A stretch of 49,577 bases of DNA from Chitinophagaceae bacterium (GTDB lineage: Bacteria > Bacteroidota > Bacteroidia > Chitinophagales > Chitinophagaceae). The translations under genes and the position numbers were made by a program. The notes under the pieces were generated by a model that had not been told where the DNA came from, ran no database searches, and saw only the letters and a program-made list of their open reading frames with translations. Each line of letters starts with the position of its first letter. Within the stretch, counting starts at the first letter, position 1. The stretch lies in contig CANJQU010000018.1 in NCBI GenBank assembly GCA_947476485.1, positions 1 through 49,577 of the forward strand, in the 5' to 3' direction. This document shows positions 35,501 to 43,278 of this stretch, piece after piece.

Positions 35501-36607
35501 GAGGCCGAAATATCTCTGGCACAATCTGAAGGAAATCTGCGTTTGATAATGGATATGATCCCGCAAAAGATTTTCGCAAAAGATACAAACGGCAAATTTG
35601 TCTTTACAAATAAAAGTTTTGCGGCACTCTATGGCGTCGAGCCGAGAGACCTGATCAATAAGTCAGCATGGGATAGAATTTATGTAAAAAGTGAATTGGC
35701 AGGCTTCATGGGAGAAGACAAAGAAGTGATCTCATATGGCAGAGCCATAACAATACCAGATCAGAAATTCACCGACCACAGCGGGAATAAACTGCTGTTT
35801 CACACAATAAAAGTACCATTTACTGTAGCAGGCACCGGCGAGCTTGCTGTATTAGGGATAACAACCGACATCACTGAGCAAAAGCGGAACGAAGATGAGC
35901 GCACAAAGATCATTGCAGATATGGTACATCGCAACAACGACCTGGAGCAGTTTTCCTTTATAGTATCGCATAACCTGAGAGCGCCGGTCGCCAATATACT
36001 AGGGCTGGTGAACATCATGCAAACTATTGGCCTGGAAAAAGACGAAGTGAAAAACGTGACTGCCTTCCTCGACACCGCTGTTAAAAACCTTGACAATGTG
36101 ATCATTGATCTCAATCAGATTCTGGCATTAAAAAATAACACTGGCGAAAACAGGGAGCGCATCAATTTTGCGGATCTGCTGAGTGAAATCAGGCTAAGCA
36201 TTGACAGCCTGAATAACAATGAAAAGGTAAGTATTACCGGCAATTTCTCCGCGGCAGAAGAGATGACAACCGTAAAGAGTTACCTGTACAGCATATTTTT
36301 CAATCTCATTTTGAACGCCATCAAATATCGCAGGTTGGGAGTACCGCCCATTATCGAAATAACAAGTTCAAAAATAAACAACAGGCTTAAGATCACCTTT
36401 AAAGACAACGGTCTTGGCATCGACCTCAAAAGAATTGGATCTGACCTTTTCAGATTGTACAAACGCTTTCACACTCACGTAGAAGGAAAAGGCATGGGGC
36501 TGTTTATGGTAAAGACGCAAGTGGAATTAATAGGTGGCGAGATCTCAGTTGCAAGTCATGTAAATAAAGGAAGTGAATTCACGATAGAATTTGAAGAACC
36601 GGAATAG
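32552..36607 (+). CDS. Hybrid sensor histidine kinase, REC-PAS(x4)-GAF-PAS(x2)-HisKA-HATPase
   Basis: A 1351-residue cytoplasmic kinase with no membrane segment. Order read from motifs: a receiver domain at the N-terminus (Asp10/Asp11, phosphoacceptor Asp54 in VITDILMPEMDG, Lys107); PAS domains near 170-285, 300-410, 420-545 and 560-675, three of which share FRHKDGHYIWTEG-like segments; a GAF domain (about 690-855); two further PAS domains (about 870-990 and 995-1115); the H-box IVSHNLRAPVANILG with His1140; the N-box FFNLILNAIKY; G1 FKDNGLGIDL; and G2 EGKGMGLFMVK. The N-terminal receiver could be controlled by another kinase. The signal is unknown; multiple PAS/GAF modules suggest small-molecule, redox or light input. 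Confidence 0.93.
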   Translation: MKKLKVLLVDDSPLPLAVGKDVLESGGYEVITANDGVEALRLLSQHTFSAVITDILMPEMDGYSLCYKIRSNEKNDHIRIIIHSATYISCDDEKLALEFGADRVINKPVGMALFLDTVNEVISRPKKDKYKATPQTEMLEVSRLYNSQLIQRLEKSHYELQMAQRELLKNESQFRALVENINDAISLHDQYGNVLYQSPSVERLTGYSQEEAKSKKISDFFHPDDMPAILNQLQTVLQNPGIPVSSVKRFRHKDGHYIWTEGTTTNMLHDENVGAIVAGFRDVTMRKTAEEKIERNEKRFRALIENNFDAVSLFDEHGVVQYISPGAERMLGLTSEEAIGRPGTDFFHPDDVPEIRKRLESALQNPGKPIFRTNRLLHKDGHYVWVEGTTTNLLGDENVKAFVGNFRDITERKHAEERILKKQERLIAERERFSNLFLQAPSCICILKGENHVYEMANPLYLELTGKKDIVGKTAREVFPELMEQGFVGLLDNVYRTGIPVSGKEMFIQIDQLGNGVLTDHYMDFVYQPYKDHEGITEGIFFFANLVTEQVVARKKTEQHEKHFRALVENASDLIVLTDKNGNLTYVSPAHGKLTGCTAKDVMGKSFFSLQHPAHVSELKQQFKDLLNNPGVPMPRTSRFRRKDGTYVWVEGTVTNLLSDENVQSIIANFRDITAHKQHEEKLINANRLYAFISQINQTIVHVSNQQALFEKACSIAIEYGKFTMAWIGLFDNASDKITRVESCNIPGESYTLLADAACAQNAPPAYVRQTGRSFICNDIEKEPDPTLWKLFASKHGLESYMLLPIRKGGEIIGIFNFYSDKKDLFDETEIRLLEEATDDISFALDVFEKEKHRMEMEEKAKHSEMRLKQAQAIAHVGSWELDFSTGVALWSDEACRIYGFPLEENTQSFEAWKSSIHPDDREYVMKVTKEGEDKLSSSAFHHRIIRKDGTVRYIYSQALFEFDSDGRPTGLTGVAHDETEMKEAEISLAQSEGNLRLIMDMIPQKIFAKDTNGKFVFTNKSFAALYGVEPRDLINKSAWDRIYVKSELAGFMGEDKEVISYGRAITIPDQKFTDHSGNKLLFHTIKVPFTVAGTGELAVLGITTDITEQKRNEDERTKIIADMVHRNNDLEQFSFIVSHNLRAPVANILGLVNIMQTIGLEKDEVKNVTAFLDTAVKNLDNVIIDLNQILALKNNTGENRERINFADLLSEIRLSIDSLNNNEKVSITGNFSAAEEMTTVKSYLYSIFFNLILNAIKYRRLGVPPIIEITSSKINNRLKITFKDNGLGIDLKRIGSDLFRLYKRFHTHVEGKGMGLFMVKTQVELIGGEISVASHVNKGSEFTIEFEEPE

Positions 36608-36654
36608 TTAGCCCAGTAGTCAAAAGAAACGATAATTTAAAAGCTGGTCGTAAG

Positions 36655-37266
36655 GTGGTAAATATTATGAAGACCATTGGCCTGGACAAAGCAGAAGTTG
36701 AAAGCACAACTGCATTCCTCGACATCGCAGCTCAAAATCTTGACCGGGTAATCATAGACCTGAACCAAATATTGGCGCTGAAGCATAGTGCAGACCTGAA
36801 AAGGGAATTGATTAATTTTTCCACCCTGCTAAGCGAGGTGAAGCTTAGTATCGTTGACAGCAATAATGAAGCAAATGTCACAATCTCCGGCGATTTCACA
36901 GGCCTGGAAGAAATCACCTCTGTGAAGAGTTATCTCTACAGTATCTTCTTTAACCTGATCCTAAACAGCATCAAGTACCACCGGCCAGATGTTCCGCCGG
37001 TCATTGAAATCCGTAGCTTATCGGTAAACAATAAGATCCAGCTCATTTTTAAAGATAATGGACTCGGCATCGATCTTAAAAAATGCGGCGATAGTGTATT
37101 CAAGCTTTATAAACGCTTTCACAATCACGTAGAAGGAAAAGGCATGGGCTTATTCATGGTCAAAACACAGGTAGATCTGCTGGGAGGCAGAATTACTTTA
37201 ACCAGCGAAGTAAATAAAGGAAGCGAATTCAGAATTGAATTTGAGGAAACTAAAGAAGCACATTAA
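36655..37266 (+). CDS. Stand-alone histidine-kinase ATPase domain, remnant of a tandem duplicate
   Basis: 203 residues that match the C-terminal end of the preceding hybrid kinase at about two thirds of positions by eye. The match begins at VNIM, just after the H-box; the phosphoacceptor His and its helix are missing. The second DHp helix (FLDIAAQNLDRVIIDLNQIL) and an intact ATP-binding domain (FFNLILNSIKY, FKDNGLGIDL, EGKGMGLFMVK) remain, without stops or frameshifts. The start is a GTG at 36655 or ATG at 36667. The 47-bp gap has no clear promoter, so it may be translated from the kinase transcript. It could phosphorylate an H-box in trans, act as a decoy, or be decaying. Confidence 0.7.
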   Translation: MVNIMKTIGLDKAEVESTTAFLDIAAQNLDRVIIDLNQILALKHSADLKRELINFSTLLSEVKLSIVDSNNEANVTISGDFTGLEEITSVKSYLYSIFFNLILNSIKYHRPDVPPVIEIRSLSVNNKIQLIFKDNGLGIDLKKCGDSVFKLYKRFHNHVEGKGMGLFMVKTQVDLLGGRITLTSEVNKGSEFRIEFEETKEAH

Positions 37267-37367
37267 TACGCCTTAGTCCATGGTAACAAAGCTTTTCTAA
37301 AGCTGGCCTCAGCATCCTCTATGGCCACTCAAGTGTTTTTTACTTTTTTAATCATTTGATTAAAAGA

Positions 37368-37400
37368 TTTGTTTAAATCAAATTTTTAATCCTACCTTTG
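37368..37400 (+). promoter_or_regulatory. Efflux-operon promoter and candidate TetR operator
   Basis: TTTG (37368-37371) and TACCTTTG (37393-37400) match the -33 and -7 boxes with 21-bp spacing. The -33 box lies inside the near-palindrome ATTTGTTTAAATCAAAT (37367-37383), and another palindrome, AATCATTTGATT, is at 37350-37361. Either could bind the TetR protein. The ATG follows the -7 box by only 10 bp, so the mRNA leader is nearly absent. Confidence 0.65.
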
Positions 37401-37410
37401 TGGCGGAAAA

Positions 37411-38043
37411 ATGAAAACAAAGCCCGAAATAGAGATCAATGCCTCCACCGAGGATAAGATAAAGGAAGCAGCCCGTCGTGTATTTACGCGCAAAGGATAT
37501 GCCGCTACCCGCACACGGGATATAGCCGAAGAATCAGGATTTAATCTTGCGCTCATCAATTATTATTTCAGGAGCAAAGAAAAGCTGTTTGACATCATCA
37601 TGCTGGAACACCTGCAGCTTTTCCTTCACAGTGTAATGGGTATAGTAAACGACCACGGCACAACTTTACAAGAAAAAATTGAGCTGCTGATCAGTCATTA
37701 CATTGATATGCTTGTGAAGAACCCTGACATCCCGCTTTTTGTACTCAATGAAATAAACGCGGACCCGGAGAAATTGATAAAGAAAGTAGGTGTGCGGGCA
37801 ATGGAGCATAAAGATCTGGCGATAGCGCGGCAGTGGAAGGAACTCGCCGCGACAAAAAAAATATCATCCATTAACCCGATCCACTTTTTAATGAATACTG
37901 TATCACTAACCATATTTCCATTTGTCGGCAGCCCAATTATACGGCATAAGACCGGCCTGAGTATGGAGCAATTCAATGCGCTGATGGAAGAACGGAAAAA
38001 ACTGATACCGTTATGGATAAAAGCGATGATCGAAACCAAGTAG
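37411..38043 (+). CDS. TetR/AcrR family transcriptional regulator
   Basis: 210 residues. The N-terminal helix-turn-helix is typical: IKEAARRVFTRKGYAATRTR, DIAEESGFNLALINYYFRSK. The C-terminal ligand domain is divergent, as usual. It is the first gene of a five-gene efflux operon (TolC, HlyD, permease, ATPase), so it most likely represses this operon and itself until an inducer binds. The ligand is unknown. The promoter and palindromes just upstream are the expected target. Confidence 0.92.
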   Translation: MKTKPEIEINASTEDKIKEAARRVFTRKGYAATRTRDIAEESGFNLALINYYFRSKEKLFDIIMLEHLQLFLHSVMGIVNDHGTTLQEKIELLISHYIDMLVKNPDIPLFVLNEINADPEKLIKKVGVRAMEHKDLAIARQWKELAATKKISSINPIHFLMNTVSLTIFPFVGSPIIRHKTGLSMEQFNALMEERKKLIPLWIKAMIETK

Positions 38044-38105
38044 GAGGACCATGAAGTACTCGACCGACGGAAATTATGAGCATTTTTAGTGAAAAATAAA
38101 TAAGT

Positions 38106-39419
38106 ATGTTTAAAAGGCTAACATCGATAATTGTTTTGCTCGCATCTTTTGAAAATATGAATGCACAAGTTGCATTCAGCTCGCTGGAGGATGTGTGGAA
38201 GTATGCGGATGCTCACAATATCACGATCAGAACGGCAACCTACGAACTCGACAAGGTACAATACGCAAAAAAGCAATCATACCTGGCATTTCTGCCTCAG
38301 GTAAGCCTTTCGGGATCATTTACAAATAACACATCGCTGCAGACCACGCTGATACCCGCAGCTATTTTTGGTGGTGCAGAAGGAGTTTATACCCCGGTGC
38401 AGTTTGGGCAGAAATATATCTATGCCGCAGGTGGCACCGCCCAATTGGACATACTCAACCTTCAGACCTGGTTTAATGTGCGGATGGCCAATGAAACAGA
38501 AGATCTGAACAGGGCTTCACTTGCAAATGCTAAAAAGACCACCTACCAGCAGATAGCTACCCAATACTATTCATTCCTGCTGAGCAAGGAGGCTGCAAGG
38601 CTGGCAAGCGCCAGCGCTGCTATCGCAGACTCTGTTTACCAATCGGTAAACAACAAATTCCAGGCCGGCACGGCCAACCAGGCAAACGTAGACATCGCAA
38701 AACTGAACAGTGAGCGAGCCCAGCAAACAAATATTACGGCGCAGTACCAAATGCAGACATCTAAGAACTCATTGAAGGGACTGCTTGATCTTTCCGTAAC
38801 TGACTCGCTCACGATCGAGTCATCTTTGCAGGCAGCTACTACAACAGCGTCTGAAAATATATTTGCAGATGATCCGGCTATCCGGGTCGCCGGCTACCAA
38901 AGCAAACTAAGCCTGAGCCAGTACAAAGTGGCCAATGCAAATTTTCTTCCTACGCTAAGTGTTGCCTACAGCAACACTACCCAGCAGAATGACAATAAGT
39001 TCGAACCATTCCAGGGCGGACCTCAGTGGTATCCGGCAAGGTATTGGTCCATACGGGCATCCTGGAACATCTTCACAGGAGGCAGCCGGTGGCTTCAGTC
39101 ACAGAAAAACAAGATCAACTATCGCGAAAGCCAGTTGCAGTTAGAAAACACACAAAAGCAATCAGGGATAAATGATGAAAACCTACGGCTATCCTACCTT
39201 AAAGCGCAGGCAATACTCACTAAGACGGAAAGTGTGATGCACCTTTCGTTCGACAACTACACACATATATCGAATAGGTACGAGACAGGACTGGCATCTA
39301 TAGAAGAGCGACTCAATGCATTCAAAGATTACATCGACTACCAGAATCAGTACCTCAACAGTTTATCAGAAATGCTGGTGCAACTGTATCAAATAAAAAT
39401 ACGCCAACAATCATTGTAA
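38106..39419 (+). CDS. TolC-family outer-membrane efflux protein
   Basis: 437 residues with a signal peptide ending NAQ. It has the two-fold repeated helical-hairpin plan of TolC channels: LEDVWKYADAHNITIRTATY opening the first repeat, long Ala/Gln-rich helices (FQAGTANQANVDIAKLNSER) and the second repeat ending in FKDYIDYQNQYLNSL. It would form the trimeric exit duct for the ABC pump encoded downstream. It is 62 bp after tetR and 1 bp before the adaptor gene. Confidence 0.93.
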   Translation: MFKRLTSIIVLLASFENMNAQVAFSSLEDVWKYADAHNITIRTATYELDKVQYAKKQSYLAFLPQVSLSGSFTNNTSLQTTLIPAAIFGGAEGVYTPVQFGQKYIYAAGGTAQLDILNLQTWFNVRMANETEDLNRASLANAKKTTYQQIATQYYSFLLSKEAARLASASAAIADSVYQSVNNKFQAGTANQANVDIAKLNSERAQQTNITAQYQMQTSKNSLKGLLDLSVTDSLTIESSLQAATTTASENIFADDPAIRVAGYQSKLSLSQYKVANANFLPTLSVAYSNTTQQNDNKFEPFQGGPQWYPARYWSIRASWNIFTGGSRWLQSQKNKINYRESQLQLENTQKQSGINDENLRLSYLKAQAILTKTESVMHLSFDNYTHISNRYETGLASIEERLNAFKDYIDYQNQYLNSLSEMLVQLYQIKIRQQSL

Positions 39420-39420
39420 C

Positions 39421-40560
39421 ATGAAAAGACAACTTATTTACGCGGCGCTACTGGCAATACTTACCGCCACAGCCTGCAAACCAAAATATGACGAGACCTC
39501 TCCGGTCGAAGCCCCGGTAACCGAGGCAGTGTTCGCTTCGGGCAGCATAGAACCAAAGGACGCCTACATACTGACCTCTCTCTCTGACGGCTTCATTGTA
39601 AAGAGCAACGTTACGGAAAATGATCTTGTTCATGATGGTCAGGTGCTGTTTCAACTGGACAACAGGCAGCAGAACACTCAGGTAAAAATAGCCCAGACAA
39701 ATGTTGAATACGCCCGTATCAATGCATCAGGCAACTCCCCTGCCCTATTGCAGATAAAAGCACAAATGGACGCAGCACGAGTTAAAATGCAAACGGATTC
39801 GGTAAATCTGGGGCGTTACCGCCACCTGGTCGCAACCAACTCTGTCTCAAAAGCGGATGTAGATAATGCGCAGATGAATTACCAGGCATCCCTGAATTCA
39901 TACCTGGCGCTAACAGAAAGTTACAAGGCCACAGCCGACAGAACGAAGCAAGACTTCGCTAACACACAATCTCAACTGCAAAACGCAGTGGCCGGAAATC
40001 AATACTACAATCTCGTGTCAGTAGGTGCAAGCAAGGTGTACCAGATATTCAAAAAACAGGGAGACCTGGTACGGCGGGGAGACCAGGTGGCACAACTGGG
40101 CAACCCGGATTCAATAGTTATTAACCTGGACATAGATGAAGGGAGTATAAGTAAAATACATCTCGACCAGCAGGTTCTGGTAGAGTTGAATACGGAAAAG
40201 AACAAGACATATGAAGCCCGCATCAGTAAAATATACCCGCACTTCAATGAGAAATCGCAGTCTTATAAAGTAGAAGCCCGGTTCCTGAAGGAAATGGCAG
40301 GGCTGATATCCGGCACACAATTACAGGCGAATATAATTACTAACAGGAAAGAAAAAACGCTGTTGATACCACACGTATATGTGCTCAACGGCAATAAGGT
40401 ATTGACACAAAAAGACAAAAAGATCGACACTTTAACCATCACTACCGGCATTGTATCTGACGATTGGATAGAAGTACTGAGCGGACTGACAGTTAATAAC
40501 AAAATAGTAAAGGAGAAAAACGCAGGCACTTCGGGTAACACTCCGTCGATACCGAAGTAA
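39421..40560 (+). CDS. HlyD/MacA-type periplasmic adaptor, lipoprotein
   Basis: 379 residues. Lipobox TATAC makes Cys19 the lipidated residue, so it is anchored in the inner membrane. It has the membrane-fusion order: a split biotinyl-lipoyl domain (GFIVKSNVTENDLVHDGQVL and GDLVRRGDQVAQLGNPDS), a helical hairpin (about 85-190) and a beta-barrel domain (SISKIHLDQQVLVEL). It links the ABC permease to the TolC-type channel. The start is directly after tolC, and translation is probably coupled. Confidence 0.92.
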   Translation: MKRQLIYAALLAILTATACKPKYDETSPVEAPVTEAVFASGSIEPKDAYILTSLSDGFIVKSNVTENDLVHDGQVLFQLDNRQQNTQVKIAQTNVEYARINASGNSPALLQIKAQMDAARVKMQTDSVNLGRYRHLVATNSVSKADVDNAQMNYQASLNSYLALTESYKATADRTKQDFANTQSQLQNAVAGNQYYNLVSVGASKVYQIFKKQGDLVRRGDQVAQLGNPDSIVINLDIDEGSISKIHLDQQVLVELNTEKNKTYEARISKIYPHFNEKSQSYKVEARFLKEMAGLISGTQLQANIITNRKEKTLLIPHVYVLNGNKVLTQKDKKIDTLTITTGIVSDDWIEVLSGLTVNNKIVKEKNAGTSGNTPSIPK

Positions 40561-40717
40561 CCCCCTCGCCCTAATGGGAAACCACTGAAGTAGCTAAGGA
40601 AAGGTTTGAGGTATTGAATAAGATTGGGCATTTGTTTTTTTCGGAATAAGGAAAATGTTTTCGGGGATTTTTATCACACATTCAAAATAAGAGGAAGCCC
40701 CTTTAGGGGTTTGGGGT
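40561..40717. other. Intra-operon gap with short palindrome
   Basis: A 157-bp gap inside the efflux operon. It contains the palindrome CCCCTTTAGGGG (40698-40709) just before the permease ATG, a REP-like element that might affect translation or mRNA stability. No promoter was recognised. Confidence 0.5.
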
Positions 40718-41962
40718 ATGAAAATAAGTGTAAATACAGAGATAGCTTTTACTTACCTGTCGGCCAGGAAGAAGCAAACGCTCATTGCCTCACTGGGCGT
40801 GATGTTTGGTATATCCATGTTCATTTTCATGCAGTCGCTCATGAAAGGCACAAACGACTATTTTGAAAAAATGTCGTTCAATAGCACCGCACATATCCGC
40901 CTCTTCAGCGAGAATAAAGTTGCCGACACACATATACTCACAAGCTACCTCTCAGATCCTTCCGTCAAAATACTTACAAATCCCAAACAACTGGTACAGA
41001 CACAGGGCCTCACCAATCCTTACGGGCTGATAAAAGAGATACAGCGCAATCCTCAGATCGCAAATGTTACACCACAGGTTACTGCAGAAGTGATATACAC
41101 AAGCGGAAGTGTACAGATAAATGGAAATGTAGCAGGTGTGAACATTGACCAGGAAGACAAGATGTTTGACCTGCAGAGCAATATGATCGCCGGAAACCTG
41201 CACGACCTTAATCGTGTAAATAACGGACTGCTTATCGGCAAGGGCGTAGCCAACAAACTCAGCCTGCATGTGGGAGATAATATCACAGTGACGTCAGGCT
41301 CAGGCAGTCCGACAACAATGAGGGTAGTGGGAATATTTGCAACAACTGTTAAGCAGATTGACGACACCAAGGCATATGCAAATATTGTACAGGCTCAAAA
41401 CCTGCTGGGCAAAGACAGGAGCTACGTAACCGAAATAAAAATAAACCTGAAAGATTACAACAATGCTCCTGCTGTAGCCCGGGAACTGGAAACACTAACC
41501 GCCTACAAAGCTGAGGACTGGGTAAAAGCCAATGAGCAGCTAAAGGCTGCTTTTAAGATCAGGGCGATCATACTCAACTCCGTGATCGGAGTGATTTTGC
41601 TGGTGGCCGGTTTCGGAATATACAATATCCTCAACATGACCATTTACGAAAAGATAAAAGAGATAGCAATTCTGAAGGCTCAGGGTTTTTCGGGCCCTGC
41701 CGTTACCAGTATCTTTTTGCAGCAGGCTATCTACATTGGCTTGATGGGCGGCCTTGTAGGTGTTATCTGCGGGTTCGGTATCACCTTCATGGTATCAAGG
41801 ATATATATTGGCGCCGGCACCCTAAAGTACCTGCCTATGTCATTTTATGTACCTCACTACCTGGAAGCTATTTGTTTCGGAATATTAACAACCGTTGCCG
41901 CCGGATTTTTCCCGGCGCGCAAAGCATCTAAAGTAGACCCTGTAACTATAATTCGCGGATAA
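40718..41962 (+). CDS. MacB/FtsX-type ABC transporter permease
   Basis: 414 residues. Four membrane segments in the MacB/LolC arrangement: one at about 20-40 (TLIASLGVMFGISMFIFMQS), a periplasmic domain (about 45-270) and three at the C-terminus, with the coupling segment TIYEKIKEIAILKAQGFSG. With the adaptor and TolC protein it should form a tripartite pump that moves a drug, peptide or lipid across the envelope from the periplasm. It overlaps the ATPase gene by 1 nt (TAATG), so the two are translationally coupled. Confidence 0.92.
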   Translation: MKISVNTEIAFTYLSARKKQTLIASLGVMFGISMFIFMQSLMKGTNDYFEKMSFNSTAHIRLFSENKVADTHILTSYLSDPSVKILTNPKQLVQTQGLTNPYGLIKEIQRNPQIANVTPQVTAEVIYTSGSVQINGNVAGVNIDQEDKMFDLQSNMIAGNLHDLNRVNNGLLIGKGVANKLSLHVGDNITVTSGSGSPTTMRVVGIFATTVKQIDDTKAYANIVQAQNLLGKDRSYVTEIKINLKDYNNAPAVARELETLTAYKAEDWVKANEQLKAAFKIRAIILNSVIGVILLVAGFGIYNILNMTIYEKIKEIAILKAQGFSGPAVTSIFLQQAIYIGLMGGLVGVICGFGITFMVSRIYIGAGTLKYLPMSFYVPHYLEAICFGILTTVAAGFFPARKASKVDPVTIIRG

Positions 41963-42645
41963 TGGAAGTAGCACTTAAGGCAACCGGGATCAACAAAGTT
42001 TTTCACGATGCAGTTAACCTGCAGGTACTGAAAAATGTATCGCTGGAAGTAAAAACAGGGGAGTTTGTTTCTATAGTAGGAAAGTCTGGCTGCGGCAAGT
42101 CTACCCTGCTCTACATACTTTCAACAATGGATACCAGCTACGAGGGCCAACTGGAAATAAACGAAACGAACGTGACCGGAAAATCGCTGAATGACCTCGC
42201 CCGCATCCGCAACGAATCCATTGGTTTTGTTTTCCAGTTTCACTACCTCCTGCCCGATTTTACCTGCCTGAAGAATGTGATGATACCCGCGCTCAGGCTG
42301 GGCAAGCTCTCCTATAAAGAAGCCGAAGCCAGGGCCTATGAAAAACTGAAAATGTTTGGCGTGGAGGATCAGGCGCTGAAGAAAGCAAACAAACTGTCTG
42401 GCGGTCAGCAACAGCGCGTGGCTATAGCCCGTGCGCTCATAAATGAACCAACCATAATAATGGGCGATGAGCCAACGGGTAACCTCGACTCTAAAAACAC
42501 GGGTATTGTGTTCGATCTCTTTCAGAAACTTACAAAGGAGTTTGGGCAAACCATCATCACCGTCACCCACGATGAGGACTTCGCAAAACGCTCAGACCGT
42601 ATTATTGAAATGGCCGATGGCGAGATTAAGAGTACTGGGCATTAA
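41962..42645 (+). CDS. ABC transporter ATPase, LolD/MacB-type
   Basis: 227 residues, the nucleotide-binding subunit for the adjoining permease. Walker A is GKSGCGKSTLL, the Q-loop is VFQFHYLLPDF, the signature is LSGGQQQRVAIARAL, Walker B is TIIMGDEPTGNLDSK, and the switch His is in TVTHDEDFAKRS. All motifs are intact. It is the last gene of the operon and is convergent with the Uma2-family gene, 10 bp apart, with no clear terminator between. Confidence 0.95.
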   Translation: MEVALKATGINKVFHDAVNLQVLKNVSLEVKTGEFVSIVGKSGCGKSTLLYILSTMDTSYEGQLEINETNVTGKSLNDLARIRNESIGFVFQFHYLLPDFTCLKNVMIPALRLGKLSYKEAEARAYEKLKMFGVEDQALKKANKLSGGQQQRVAIARALINEPTIIMGDEPTGNLDSKNTGIVFDLFQKLTKEFGQTIITVTHDEDFAKRSDRIIEMADGEIKSTGH

Positions 42646-42655
42646 TCCACGTAAA

Positions 42656-43246
42656 CTAGCCTGCTACTTTCGTTCCCTCGTAAATCTCACGAAGCGATAT
42701 AGCTACTCCGACCGATTGAAGGGTTAGGTCATCTTCTATCGCGCTTATTTCTCTTCGCCGCCAATCGCTACCATCATTAAAGTATGCTTCAACATTTATC
42801 CATTCAGGCTCCACAAGAATGTATTCCTTCAGGGTCGGGATATCTTTGTATAACTCGAATTTTGCGCCCTTGTTATATGCTCGCGTTGATGGGGAAAGCA
42901 CTTCAATGATCACTGTAGGATTTAAGAAATTCTTGTCGTCGTCATTGCGGCTAATGAGTTCCCCGCAAACAATTGTAAGGTCCGGATACGTGAAAAGTGT
43001 GTTCTTTTCAATATGTATGCGCAGATCACTGCCAAATGGCCGGCAAGGCTTTCCCTTCAGTTTTTGCCCTAGTGCTATATGGAGGTTTGACGTCACAATA
43101 TTATGTTGCGACCTTGCACCAGACATCGCAAATATTTCACCACGATAATACTCATGCTTTTCAGTAGCCGCATCCTCCATCTCTAAATACTCTTCGATGG
43201 TGTAACGTTTATCACCGTAGGCTACTGCAGGTTCATTTAGCTCCAT
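42656..43246 (-). CDS. Uma2 family (PD-(D/E)xK-fold) protein
   Basis: A 196-residue protein of the Uma2 family, which has a restriction-endonuclease-like fold and unknown role. The likely metal-binding Asp and Glu-x-x-x cluster are seen in [12 protein letters not shown] and [16 protein letters not shown] ... KFELY. Other conserved parts are [20 protein letters not shown] at the N-terminus and GARSQHNIV. It follows argS by 32 bp on the same strand and might be transcribed with it. Active nuclease function is not shown. Confidence 0.88.
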   Translation of the reverse strand: MELNEPAVAYGDKRYTIEEYLEMEDAATEKHEYYRGEIFAMSGARSQHNIVTSNLHIALGQKLKGKPCRPFGSDLRIHIEKNTLFTYPDLTIVCGELISRNDDDKNFLNPTVIIEVLSPSTRAYNKGAKFELYKDIPTLKEYILVEPEWINVEAYFNDGSDWRRREISAIEDDLTLQSVGVAISLREIYEGTKVAG

Positions 43247-43278
43247 ATACCAAATTTAAGTACTTCTTTTTTATGGCA

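Noticed and set aside
42121-42570. 149-codon minus-strand frame
   Set aside because: Antisense to the ABC ATPase gene, which has all Walker and signature motifs.
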